A stretch of DNA of 60,000 nt from Adiantum capillus-veneris (lineage: Eukaryota > Streptophyta > Polypodiopsida > Polypodiales > Pteridaceae), in the NCBI GenBank assembly GCA_014529385.2, contig CM043950.1:73975935-74035934 (forward strand), given 5' to 3'. Shown here in pieces: positions 20,881-31,430 of this stretch. Both the position numbers and the translations under genes were made by a program. The notes beneath the pieces were generated by a model. That model did no database searches and had not been told where the DNA came from. It worked only from the letters and a program-made list of their open reading frames with translations. The first letter of the stretch is position 1. Each line of letters opens with the position of its first letter.

Positions 20881-21800
20881 AAGAAGCAATAGGGATTGTG
20901 GATGACTTTCCAGATAGAAATCTCTTTAAGGAGGATACCACTCCGGAATGGTACGGCGATGTCTTGCATTTGCTATCTCTTGAGAATGTGCCTCCACTAC
21001 AGAAGAGAAGATTGCTTTTAGAGTCTAGGGCATTCAATCTGATTGGAGGCCAGCTCTACAAGTCAGGCCCAGATGGTGTTTTGAGATGGTGTGTCTCTTC
21101 TCATGAGGTTGAGAATATTCTCAAAGATGCCCACAGTGGTCGCACTGGTGGCCATTACCCTGGTCACATCACTGCCCAAAAGATTCTACAACGTGGTCTA
21201 TCGTGTCCTTATGTTTTTTGGGATGCAATTGCCTATGTGAAAGTATGTGATGTGTGTCTTTGTTGTGGACCTAAACCAAGCAAGCAGTCCAACCATCCTC
21301 TGCAGGTATCTATGGCATGGCTTCCCTTTGAGTGATGGGGCATATATTCTATGGGTCCAATTGCTCCCCTGGCCCAACCAGGTAATCCGAAATATCTGTT
21401 GGTGGCTACATACTATGGAACCAAGTGGGATGAGGTACTAGCAACAGCTGATTGCACTTGCATGAAGATATTTTGTGCAATTTTGGATGTCCCCTAGAGA
21501 TCACTAGTGATAGGGGCATTCAATTTGTTAACGAAATCATTTCAACCTTTTTGGCTAGATGTTTCATCATAAGGCTTGCTCTTATTACTCTAGAGAAAAT
21601 GGGCTAGTAGAGAGCACCAACAAGGTTCTGATAGCCATTCTACAAAAAGCATGTCATCTCCATTTGACATCTTGGGCTCAAGCTATCCACGGAACCCTTT
21701 GGGCATACCGCACTTCTTTCAAAGCCACAAACAATCACACCCCATTTCAGTTAGCCTTCGGTTTGGAAGCAATAGCACCCTTTGAATTCAACTCAGGATC
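20881..21800 (+). pseudogene. Element C integrase, catalytic residues lost
   Basis: LYKSGPDGVLRWCVSSHEV and HSGRTGGHYPGHITAQKILQ, then VCDVCLCC, form the zinc-binding N-terminal domain. The core begins after a stop at 21333: WGIYSMGPIAP and LVATYYGTKW stand where related integrases have GID-MGP and ATDY, so the first catalytic Asp is Tyr. TSDRGIQFVNE keeps the second Asp, in another frame and after a stop. SRENGLVESTNK keeps the Glu. LWAYRTSFKATNNHTPFQLAFG ends the core. Integration could not be catalysed. Confidence 0.82.
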
Positions 21801-22150
21801 TTTGCGAGTTGGCAGTTTGCGTGCCAATGGGGGTTTCTCTCTCTCTATCTCGTCTCAACCTATTGGAAGAAGTTTGGCTTCTGAGGCTCTTGAAGTAGAG
21901 CAGCTTCGTCGCAAGGCATGGCATGATCGCCATCTTTGTAAGCCAAAAATAATGACAGGATCACTAGTGTTAATGTACCAAGCTAGACATCACAAAAAAC
22001 CAAAATAGTTGGTCCTAGCTTGGCAAGGACCATTCATAGTACATGAGATTCTACCACACGGGGGCAGTATAGTTAGTGACTTTGGAAGGTATTTCATTGC
22101 CGTTGGTGAACCAGGATTAAATGCTACTACCAGTCACCATAAGCCTTAAG
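21801..22150 (+). pseudogene. Element C integrase C-terminal region
   Basis: EALEVEQLRRKAWHDRHLCKPKIMTGSLVLMYQ (22000 and before) matches the C-terminal 'R...HD......F..GD-VL.Y' segment. After a stop at 22006, LAWQGPFIVHEIL-like sequence continues to about 22090. No chromodomain is seen. Confidence 0.65.
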
Positions 22151-22589
22151 TCTCTTGTGTCCTCCGTTGTTTCCTCACCAATTGTGCCTTACCTATTCAG
22201 CTCACTTCTATAAGTTTCGTTCTCAAAGTCCTTCCCCACCCTCAACGCTGTTCTTTGTGACTATGTTCTAGTTTTTCCATGGATTGCTCACCTTAAACAT
22301 TGTTCTTCTGACCTATGTCTGTCTTTTGATTTAGTTTTTTTTATAATAATTGCTATGTGTACTTCATGATATACGTTCATAAAACATTCTTCTATTGGGT
22401 CAATTGAATGAGTCTGTAGCCTTTCCTTTCCCTCTCATTCTTGGATTCTATTCATAGACGTTCCGTCTTGTGCACTGTGTAATCTTTACGGTGTAATCTA
22501 TACAACTATTTGAGTTGCTCGATGCAAGAGTCTCCACATCTTTAGTTGTAAATCTCTTCTAGTAAAAGGGTCCCAGCACAATTTTCAAT
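22151..22589. other. Unassigned; expected place of element C's 3' end
   Basis: No ORF of note and no match to LTR C. Either the 3' LTR was lost or this is unrelated flanking DNA. Confidence 0.4.
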
Positions 22590-23170
22590 CCCCCTCCCTC
22601 CCCTATTTAGCAAATAATCCCTTTGCCACTACATAACCCGGCTTGCCCTTCAATCCCCTCGCCCTCCCTACCCACATGTCAACCTACTCACAATTCATCC
22701 ATCCTTCCCAGTTCGTCCTCCCTTCTAAACTCGCCCCCCTTCCCAGCTCGTCCCCCTCACAACTCGCCTTCCCCCACCCACCCACCCCACCACCAAATTA
22801 ATTCGTCCCTCCCCTTCCAAATTCGTCCCCCTTCCCAATTCCTCCCCCTCACCAACTCGCCCCTCCCCCTTCTTATGTAGTCTCATATCCCCAACTTGCC
22901 CCTCCCCTTACCCAATCCGCCCCTTTCCAGTTCGTCTCTCCCCTTCCCAATTCGCCTCCCCCAACTCGCCCCTCCCCCTTCCCAGTTTCGTCCCCTATCC
23001 CCAACTTGCCCTTCCCCAATTCGCCATTCCCCCTTCTCAATTCGCCTCGTTACCGTTTCAAATTTGTCAACCCCAATTCGACCATCACAACCCTTCAATT
23101 TTTGCCTTCCAATTCTCCTTTCCGATTTCTTCCTTTACCCTTGTTTATTCGCAGCTACCTTATAAAAAGA
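22590..23170 (+). repeat. Pyrimidine-rich degenerate minisatellite
   Basis: The plus strand is almost all C and T, with recurring AATTCG/AACTCG/AACTTG cores every 17-20 bases or so (for example CCCAATTCGTCCCCCTTCC, CCAACTCGCCCCTCCCC). G is rare and nearly confined to the CG of the core. The ORFs on both strands are artefacts of composition. Confidence 0.75.
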
Positions 23171-23566
23171 AAAAACATCTCGCACCTCTCTACCCAATTT
23201 TCTCGCACTGCCGTCTCTTCGGCTTCTTCCGCTTTGGATCCTTCAGCGGCACACAAATACAGACAACTATCTACAGGGCGGAATGGAAATTGAGAGTTGC
23301 CAATCTATATGCAGTATGTAGAAATTGTAGAGTTGATAATATATATGCAATTGTGGATCTGTACTTTGCAGAGGGACTAGCTTCTTTTCAACTTTTGAGT
23401 GTCTGAACGTTTTTTAGGGCTTTGAATTGGGAACAACCTCAGTCAGTGAGTGTGTGGCCTATACACATCAGTTACTGTATCAGAATTTTTACAATTCCAA
23501 TGGCGGGTAGGACAAAACATTTTAGAAAAGGAGGATTAATAAAGAAGCCACCACCGCAACTGCTGG
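23171..23566. other. Unassigned spacer
   Basis: Nothing recognised. It borders the second LTR A copy on the left and does not contain the element A primer site. Confidence 0.45.
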
Positions 23567-25015
23567 TGATAGCAGGAAAAAGAGCAGTGCAATCAGGTGG
23601 CCTCTGTACTCGTGCACACTCCACAAACCACGCCTCATGCAAGCAAAGAACAAAACAAAGGGGGAACCACCCTAAATTAAGAGGTTTAGGGACCTCACAC
23701 ATAGTCCACATAGGCAAGTGAGACTTCTGGCATTATGATGGCATCAAAACATATGGCAAAACACATAGAAACGAAGCTTAGGGACCTTATGTAGCATATA
23801 TATACAGAAGACATCTGCTTAACAAGACAACGGCATCTGATCATACATAACAAGGATATAGAGAAGCAAGCCAAGGATGGCATAATCCCTTGTCAAAAAC
23901 AATCAACCCAGCAAGTAGGTATGATCCTACTAGCAACACATCAATACCTTAGAGAATGATGGCGAGGATGGTGGCCATGGAGCATGAGAGAAGACTCCTT
24001 ATTTAGGTTTTAGGGCTAGTAATGTAGCATACTAGAGGGAGAGAGAGAGAGAGAGGGAGAGAGAGTAGAGCTCCATCCATAGCTCCTCGTCATGAGCAAT
24101 GTCGACATAGCTTCATTGCTTGGTGAAGGGGGTGAAGTGTTGGTTTTGAGTGAGAGAAGGCCTCCTTATATAGGTGTCTGAGAGGGTTTAGGATTAGGGA
24201 TAAACATGCTTAAATCCGCTGATTGGGGTTACTTTTTGCTTAGGGTGGTCAACAGATTGAGGTCACCTGATATGTCACCATCAAGATATTCTCTAGAGTG
24301 ATGTGAGAGGGGAGGGTAAATGCTAATTTTTCTGATTGTGACACATGGGGATAAGGCCTTGACGAGCATTTAAGAGCAGGTAAGTGGGTGTTGAAACTGG
24401 AGGTTCTGCACATGTCATGGGGGGGACCTGCGAGGGGGAGGTGGCAGCTGGGTCCTCCTGAATATCAAATTCTCAAAAAATCCTCAACCATGGCTTCTTT
24501 TGACATGTGTTCTTTGAAAAAATCAGCATGTCTCTTTTCAACTCAAAAGTCTTTATCCCTGTTGACTCACCTTTACCATAAGATCTTTCTCTTTTCTCCT
24601 CCTGTAACTGCATTGTTGATGCCCAATCACTGCTTCTAGTAACAGTGAACAGTTACCTACCAAATACTTATGGTGCAGTAAAAAATATTTACCATGGGTT
24701 AAAAAAGTTACTGTAGGTAAAAAGTGATTTGTATTTACTATGTAGGTGAAAAATATTTACTGTAGGTAAAAAATATTTACTGTGGTAAAAAATATTTACT
24801 GTCGGTAAAAAAGTGAAAACGGAGTATGCTGTGCTGTGAGTCCACACGAACATCCTCGTGTAAATTTCACTAGAAATTCACACCTAGAATGGGCTATTCT
24901 GTAAGATATAGGTTGTAGGCATGCATAAGAGCTCGTTCCCACGTATCTTCTGCCCATGGCACTTTTTACTCTTTGGTGCTTGTGAAGTAGATTTTTCTTC
25001 TCTTTTGAGATCCCA
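23567..25015 (-). repeat. LTR of element A, copy 2 (probable solo LTR)
   Basis: Collinear with 1768-3203, including the TATA box (24165-24172) and AT-rich minisatellite. A GA tract at 24037-24066 is longer here. No primer site, polypurine tract or coding flanks it, so it is probably a solo LTR. The flanking five bases (GCTGG left, TGTAG right) do not match, so one end may be damaged. ORFs on both strands (for example 23883-23695) recur in copy 1 and are LTR sequence. Confidence 0.8.
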
Positions 25016-25344
25016 TGTAGTCCCCCTTCCCTCTTTGTTTTCTACTTTTGTGTGAATTGTTCCAAGTGCGCGTTAGCAGGTGTGCCCCCCCGAGGCTGTG
25101 TTGTGAAAAAAGTGAGAAAGAGAGGGGTGATTGTGTGTAGGCGGAATGGAAAATTGGTGTGTATATATGTGTGCAAGAACATGTGGTTTTGATGATGAGT
25201 GCATGGATTGGTTTGTTTGCAAATGGTGGTTTGCCTATAGAATTGTGGTGCTTTGAGAGTGTTTTATAGTGGATAGGCTGCATTGTGGAATACTTGGGCT
25301 ATAGAGAGCCATTTTTGTGTGTGTTGGGTGTGTTCTCCTTTCCA
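25016..25344 (+). repeat. Truncated B-like LTR, 3' part
   Basis: GTCCCCCTTCCCTCTTTG, GTGTGCCCCCCCGAGG, a 'gggctatagagagcc' stretch and the end TTTCCATC match the order in LTR B (6757-7083) and in 26137-26435. The left part is missing where LTR A copy 2 ends. Confidence 0.7.
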
Positions 25345-25540
25345 TCTTCTGGTGGCCCATTTAGAAGCAATCTAGTTGCTCCGGTTTGAAGTTGAAGTGG
25401 TGATTTTGATTTTGTCAAAGATGCGAGCGAGTTTTCAAGAGGCAATATCCCACATGTGGGTTGGATGATGAGATACTCAAGGTATATATAGTGGACTAGG
25501 TCCACTTATTTGATTAGCAAGAGGGACAGAGGAGAGATGC
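25345..25540 (+). mobile_element. Primer-site region and very short internal segment of a B-like element
   Basis: TCTTCTGGTGGCCCAT follows the LTR end exactly as TCTTCTGGTGCCCCCAT does in element B. The next 60 bases resemble the start of B's leader (CTAGTTGCTCCGGTTTGAAG against CTAATTGCTCCTATTTAATC). Within some 200 bases another B-like LTR begins. No gag or pol is present. Confidence 0.5.
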
Positions 25541-26435
25541 CCCCTCATTGGATATGGCAGACCTGTCGGGCACTGTCCTGGAAATGGTGGAGGCTCTACA
25601 TGGTGTTGTTGGGCCATCGTACGATGGATTTTGACAGATATGGTGGCGAAAATGGTGGTGTGGCCTTTGGGTGGTGCTCATGCGCAATGATGGTATGGCA
25701 TTGTAGGCCTTGTTTTCGCGTGCCCCACAAGGGCCAATGTTTTAATGAAGGTGAGACTCGCCTTAGCCATTGTAACGGCACCGTGAAAACCAAGGGGTGC
25801 TTCCCACATAGTGAGTTGAGAGAGAGGAGGAAACTTGTCAAGGTGTCCAACCATGTAGGATTTTCTAAAAAAGACTAGCCACCTGGATGGCATGTAATCG
25901 AAATGCTAAAATGAGCTTTGAGAGAGCTTCACGAGCATGACATAAGTTTTTTTTTCCTTCTTTGGGATTGCCATCTTCTATAAGAGGAGTTCTCTTGAAT
26001 TGTAAAGACCGTTTGGATTTTTGGCCATTTTGTTCCTACGCGATGCCACTGAGGATGTTTGTACACCATGTGTGGGCCTTTATGGAGGTGTTTTGATGAA
26101 TCAAATGCCCCCCTTGCAGTGCATTGGATTTTGTCGTGTCGTCCCCCTTCCCTCTTTGTTTTCTGCTTTTGTGCTCATTGTTCCGGGTGTGCATTGGTAG
26201 GTGCACCCCCCCTCAAGGCAATTGGTGAGGGGTGATTGTGGTGCAGGGAGAACGGGAAATTGGTGTGTGTATGGGTGGGCAACAGAGTGTGGTTTTGATG
26301 ATGACTGTGTGCAGTGGTTTGTGTGCAAACGGTCGTTTGCATGTAGAATTGTGGTGTTTTATATGCTATGGAATCCCTGGGCCATAGAGAGACATTTTTG
26401 TGTGTGCTAGGTAGGGTCCCCCTTTTTCCCTTTCT
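25541..26435 (+). repeat. Second B-like LTR
   Basis: CTATAAGAGGAGTTCTCTTG near 25980 matches the TATA region of LTR B. GTCCCCCTTCCCTCTTTGTTTTCT (26137) to the 'gccatagagagac' and CCCTTTCTA end repeats the 25016-25344 block. The left end is not sharply defined. Short ORFs on both strands are incidental. Confidence 0.55.
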
Positions 26436-27041
26436 AGTGAACTATGGCTACGCTTGTATGCTATCTGTGTGTGTGAGGTACACACACAGTCGCATCTATG
26501 TGTGTATGCATGCACACAAACTCTTGCACTACCTTGGTACTCTACATTTTCGTTTTCTATTATGTAATGCTACATTACTCTAATTACGTGTGTTTTGATT
26601 TCCAACTATTGCGCTATAGAAAGCATCTCACACTAGCACTATGCTAAGAGCTTCAACTTTTAGCGCTACAATATCTTCAAGACTATAGTAGCGCTCCTTA
26701 CAGAAATAAAAACCACTAATGTTATTTATAATAATCTTCAATACTACCTTCTACCATTGTTATCCCATTAATTAAAACTTGTGCTATTTATTGTACCTTC
26801 TCTATGGTCAATGCTGGTCGCTTTAGAATTTTGCTACTTCCCCTTCACTTCAATCTTCATAGTGATTGTTGACTATCAACCTCCTACTTAAGCTTCCTAC
26901 TTCAAGGTTTGGAACCTTAGTTTATTTCAAGGCTTGTGCATGCACTCCAAAAAGTGAGAAGAAAAAAACCTTTCTTTGATACCAACTGTGAGTGCATGTG
27001 CAATGCATGCAAAGTGCCAGTACGGGTGATGAAGGAGATAA
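26436..27041. other. Unassigned; hairpin and GCGCTA motifs
   Basis: A perfect hairpin lies at 26465-26489 (arms CTGTGTGTGT and ACACACACAG). GCGCTA or AGCGCT recurs near 26609, 26661 and 26691. These could be subterminal repeats of the CACTA element to the right, but no terminal CACTA repeat is clear. Confidence 0.35.
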
Positions 27042-27620
27042 GTGCGCAAAGTGTTGGTGGAGCTCAATGTGGAATTTAAACCCTCACTACTCCTTATTGA
27101 TCTATATTACCAAAGAACGAATAAGTTTATTACGGTCAGTGTGACGAGTGTCCTACTAGTTGGTCTAAACCCTAACAAGCAAAGGGATTTCTATGCTCAT
27201 TTCATGGCACCACACTCACCTATCATCATATGGAAATATGAGAGCGTAAATAAACTTTATAAAATGGTAGCATATGGAAGACTAGATGGTGTTAATCCCT
27301 TGGGAATGAGATCTACCTCATGGAGCACATGGCTAATGGTGTTGGTCAACTACAATATCTCACTATCAATGGCAATCATGTAGGTGTTTGTGTTGCTTTT
27401 TCTTTTAATCCTAGGTCCCCACAAAGCAAAAAGAGTGAATGTGTATCTTGAACCTCCAATAGAGGAACTCAAGATGCTATGGCATGCGATCCAAATGCAT
27501 GACTTGTTTGCATTGGTTGGGAGACGGGATGCGTAGATTCATGGGATTTTGATGTGGATTATGCATGACTATCTAGGCTATTCAAAATGTGCTTGTGCGT
27601 TTTGGAGAGTTCTTCAAATA
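27042..27620 (+). pseudogene. CACTA (En/Spm) tnp2 transposase remnant
   Basis: The 113-residue ORF 27042-27383 ends with GRLDGVNPLGMRSTSWSTW then MVLVNYNISLSMAIM, matching the 'DGVNP-G--S-S-W--VLVNYN-P-WM' block of plant tnp2 transposases. After the stop, the same frame continues with LGPHKAKRVNVYLEPPIEEL, MLWHAIQMHD, a second stop, and HGILMWIMHDYLGY. These match the later 'VYL-PL--EL--LW-G', 'D' and 'LMWTMHDYPGY' blocks. Spacing agrees and both stops interrupt otherwise continuous frame. The catalytic domain is incomplete and the flanks are LTR remnants, so this is an isolated internal fragment. Confidence 0.75.
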
Positions 27621-28020
27621 TATTTTTCTAATATATACTTTTAAGATCTCAATTTTTTTTTCTCATTTTTGTTTCTATCACTTGATATATTTGTATTATT
27701 TTTCTTACCAACTTGGAAACTTTCCCAGTTATCATGCATCTCCAAAGTGCGGCTCCTCACTTGTGGCAAACATCTTGGAGCACCTCAAGAGCACACTCTA
27801 TGAAAACTATCACCACTCTTTGCTCACATCACAACCTCACTTCAGCCACCCTCGACTGGATCCCCCCCACATGCAATGAGGGTGGCCCCCAGGATGAAAA
27901 GGTACTCCGTGTTAGCAACAAGCTGCAATTTTGGATAACATTTTTTGGAGCTTTTATTGTAAAATCACTTATTATTTTGATAAGTTGGGAATGTTGTAAC
28001 TCCTACTTTCTAGATAAACA
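27621..28020. other. Unassigned spacer before element D
   Basis: T-rich, then CACT/CTCA-rich. The ORFs 27589-27879 and 27713-28030 overlap in different frames and show no known domain. Confidence 0.4.
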
Positions 28021-28766
28021 ATGTAATTGATGAGCCCGGGCTACAAACTTCCAGATTGTATCAACCTATCTTTAGGTAGAGCTCCCAAATTATTAGTTTT
28101 GACCATAGAACCTTGGATAAGGTATAAAAGCAAATTTTTGTAAGTTTTTGGATAATAGAATACAGCGTGAGCTAACGAATCTCACTTCTCTTCTTCTCGC
28201 GCTTCCTACTCCCTTCCCAATTGTCACATTGCAGTGCTCTCTGTTGTGTTGCAACCATAGTAAGAGCTCTATGCGTTGACGTAAGCATTTCATGGTAATC
28301 CATAGCTTTTGGCCTCACCGACCCGTGGTCTAATTTCATCATAAGTAGGAATTGAGGCTTAAAAATCATAAAATATGTATAGGCCGGGTATTGGGACATC
28401 ATTGCTAAGCATTTAGATGCATTCTAGGTCGAAAGAGACTAGGTCTAAAACTTGTTGCTGTTAATAATCACGATTTTTGTACTTGACATAAAGTGAGATT
28501 TGAGACCATAAGCTTGTGTGCTTAGGTCTTATAAACATAACGGTTATGATTTGTTTGCCGATTATCGACTAGCTTTTGGTGATTTCAGTCATTTGAGTGT
28601 AGCTTGAGTTAGATGCAAGTTGTCTGTTGTTTTCCAAGAGATTGACAACCTCTTGTAGCCTCTATGCACTACTTGAGTCATCTTTGTCCCATGGATTGAC
28701 AATTATATTCGTGGTTCTCGCTATGTCTGCAATAAGGTAGGAGTGAGGTTAGACACCTGTCCCACA
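28020..28766 (+). repeat. 5' LTR of element D (single copy; left edge uncertain)
   Basis: The right edge is set by the primer site. TATAAAA at 28123-28129 and a CT-rich initiation region (28180-28220) fit an LTR promoter. A TG at 28021 or 28029 is a possible start, but U3 could extend further left. Confidence 0.5.
28123..28129 (+). promoter_or_regulatory. TATA box of LTR D
   Basis: TATAAAA within AAGGTATAAAAGCAAA, about 640 bases before the LTR end. The promoter role is inferred. Confidence 0.45.
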
Positions 28767-28768
28767 TT

Positions 28769-28786
28769 TGGCGCCGCTACTGGGGA
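28769..28786 (+). other. Primer-binding site of element D, tRNA-Asp type
   Basis: TGGCGCCGCTACTGGGGA differs at a few positions from the plant tRNA-Asp site TGGCGCCGTTGCCGGGGA used by many Ty3 elements. It follows CCCACAT at the LTR end. Confidence 0.75.
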
Positions 28787-29289
28787 TCGAAGAGACCTTA
28801 ACTAGGGAAAAAACGAGTGTGTTGTGCAGTTGTTCTTTAACTTCCCCTAGGATCACCTAGAGTCAAAACTTTCTTTTTAAAACCGCATAGCTTAAGATTG
28901 TCGTTTTTTGTTGTGTAGAGGTAGCTTGAATGTAAGTGTACTTTTAAGTACCTTTTAGGATTGTAGGATTAGATTGGATTTTGAGAATGATTGATGGAGG
29001 AGACAAGTCTTAAGGTCAAGGCTCAAAAAACCATAAAAAACAACAAACAAATGTTTGTGGACACTTTTCACAATCCCATTGCAATAGAATCTAGGAGTAG
29101 GGTAAGTAAAATCCGAGGCGGGATCTCAAAACATTACTCTCTCTAGAAGAATCAATTGTGAGTTGTTTATGTGAAGCTGCAAAATTTCAGGTCTACAACT
29201 TGAAACAGCACCAAAAGACTGTCAATCACTGAATCCGGCTAGAGATTATGCTTTAAAAGTTGTATGAACCAATGCGTAAGCTTAAGGAC

Positions 29290-30480
29290 TCATTTGAGGT
29301 AAATTTTCAAGAGTTTGCAAAATCTCAAATTATTTACTTTTTGACATTTTAGGACAAATTAAGTTTTGACTCGACTCAGAGGCTTAGAATAGATCATAAA
29401 AAGACCGTTCACTGAAAAAGTTAAAAAAAAAGCTCATTTTAGGCCAAAAGTAAATAACCGTGACTATTTACTTTCAGCTCAAAAGTGACCAAGGTTGATA
29501 CCAGAGACTCTATGCATGTGTACAAACAACTTTTGTAAAGCCCATAGAATTTGGATCACTAAACTGACCAAAACCTTGGTAAAAACTGAAATCTGTCCTG
29601 ATTGTCGAGAACTTGAATGTGACTAGCTTTGTTTACCAAAAAGGTGCAAAATTTTAAAAAAGTAAATAATTGTGATTATTACTTTTATTCCATTTTTTAA
29701 GCTTTTTGACCAACCCAGCATATGACTAGTTTTAACATATTATAGTAAGCCCACAAATCAAATTTAGTAAGATTTAGATCATTGGAGTGAAAATTGTGGC
29801 CAAATTTATAAAGTCAATCTGCAGACACAAAATTGTTGACCATTTGAACATGCATTATCCAAACTTGATGAAACTTGGCTAGGGAGATTAAGTTTAGCTG
29901 CTTAACCATTCTATGTCAACATTGTGGCAAAAATATCAGAAGTAAATAATTGCGATTATGTACATCTGCGATAAAATTAGACATTTTTGCACATTTGAGT
30001 ATACCACAAGGTCAAGCATATCAAGTAGACCATAAAAATTAAATTTGGTGGAATTTGGATCACAAAAGTGAGACTTAAGCTAGATTCTAGAACACTGAGT
30101 CTACGGACACAAAATAGTTTCTAACTTGAACAAATTTTGTTCAAACTCAGTGAAACTTGTCCAAAGACATTAACAAGTTGAATACTTGGCAAAACAAGAC
30201 AAAAACTACTAAAAATAGAGAAAAGTAATAATCACAATTATTTACTTCTGAGACACAAAGACAAAATTTTGGACTTTTGCGCTTGTACAATGTTAGAACA
30301 ACATGATACAAGACCACCGGTCAATTTTGGGCTCAATTGGATCCAAATTAGTACATATTTACTCAGTTTTTAGGTTGCAGATTAGTCCTCTGGCTTTTTG
30401 CAAAAGCAGAATCTGAAAATCTCAATTATTGACTCATTTAGCTCAAACTAAAGTGATATACATAGACCAGTCACAATAGT
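29290..30480 (+). repeat. Tandem repeat array in element D leader, with palindrome
   Basis: About four degenerate monomers. Each ends in a near-palindrome of the type AGTAAATAATTGCGATTATT (near 29446, 29662, 29943 and 30225); the last two intervals are about 282 bases. Within monomers AAATTTGGTGGAATTTGGATCA, GACACAAAAT and AAACTTGATGAAACTTG recur in the same order. A related array stands at 39010-40010. Confidence 0.75.
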
Positions 30481-30851
30481 TAGCAAAAATTTGTACAGTC
30501 GTTGTGAAAGAATAGCTAATTTGATTAACACTGATACAGGAATTGGGTTGTAGAAGACAAGGAAGTGAAATCTTGACAGGAGTTGCAATCAAGTTAAGCG
30601 GAAGAAACTGATAACAAGTCAATCCGACAATAAGTGCTCTATCCAGGGCTTCACAAGTTTACATGAACCTTAGATATGATCATATACTAGCAAACCAAGG
30701 CATATTTGGTGGAGAGACCACTATTATAGTATCCACCGAAGAGAGTGTGAATCAAGGCGATCACTTGGACACTATCTTTGAGGAAGTCTCAGACACTTTT
30801 TCAGAATCAACATCTGAAATGTCTTCCTAATCGACTGATTCGGGAACCGGA

Positions 30852-31381
30852 ATGACACTGCGGTATAAGCACATACTCACATTTTATAAGACTAATGGCC
30901 ATGGAGCTCAGGTTTACCTGGATCCTAATGAAGAGTATGCCATTCGCATTGATGACCATGACATAGAGTTTGAAGAGGAAATCGGGGCAAACAAACAAGG
31001 AAAAATGTATATGTATAAAAATGAAACTCAATATTTGCAAGTTGAGAACTTGGATGTGATAGACAAATGGAGGTTAGAAGTAAATACCATAATTCTAGAT
31101 ATGGCAGCAAAAGAAGGACCACCGACTTTAGAATTTGAGGGATACGATCATGTTGATTTGAATCCATTGAAATGGCTTAGCATGGATAATCATAGGATTG
31201 GAGTCTTTTGTTGGGAGGATAGAAACTTCAAAGATCTTGAATGGACTTCTCATACCAAATTAGGCCAGTTAACACTCATGGACATCATCTATATCTTCAA
31301 AATCAAAGACAAGGGTTCAACAAATCTACCAACGTACCTATTTATGGATTGTTTTAACAATAAATTTTTTGATGATTCTTG
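30852..31381 (+). CDS. Element D extra ORF upstream of gag, unrecognised
   Basis: An uninterrupted 176-codon ORF, the longest in the element's 5' half, starting MTLRYKHILTFYKTNGHGAQ. It is hydrophilic and acidic (DDHDIEFEEEIG), with a patterned middle (LDVIDKWRLEV) and several aromatic residues (WLSMDNHRIGVFCWEDRNF). I recognise no family, signal peptide or membrane segment. The same reading sense continues after the stop in ORF 31431-31721, so the original protein may have been longer and fused to gag. Extra ORFs before gag are known in some plant Ty3 elements (for example Ogre). The start codon is simply the first ATG of the ORF. Confidence 0.5.
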
Positions 31382-31430
31382 AGGAGGTAGAACATACCAA
31401 ATACCAAGGGTACTCCATAAGAGAGCGATA

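Larger units (their letters stand above)
17662..22150 (+). mobile_element. Element C: Ty3 LTR retrotransposon with RT deleted
   Basis: LTR-like sequence, a primer site, gag, protease, RNase H and integrase are in Ty3 order, but the RT is absent between 20467 and 20480. No 3' LTR matching 17662-18268 is visible downstream, so the 3' end is undefined. I close it after the last integrase-like sequence. The copy is dead: RT missing, integrase with lost catalytic residues, several stops. Confidence 0.8.

Noticed and set aside
22623-23293. Several Pro/Ser-rich ORFs on both strands
   Set aside because: They are produced by the pyrimidine minisatellite, which has few stop codons in these frames.
29290-30480. 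Regularly spaced palindromes as a possible CRISPR array
   Set aside because: Spacing near 280 bases, degenerate repeats, and a plant retrotransposon context do not fit CRISPR.
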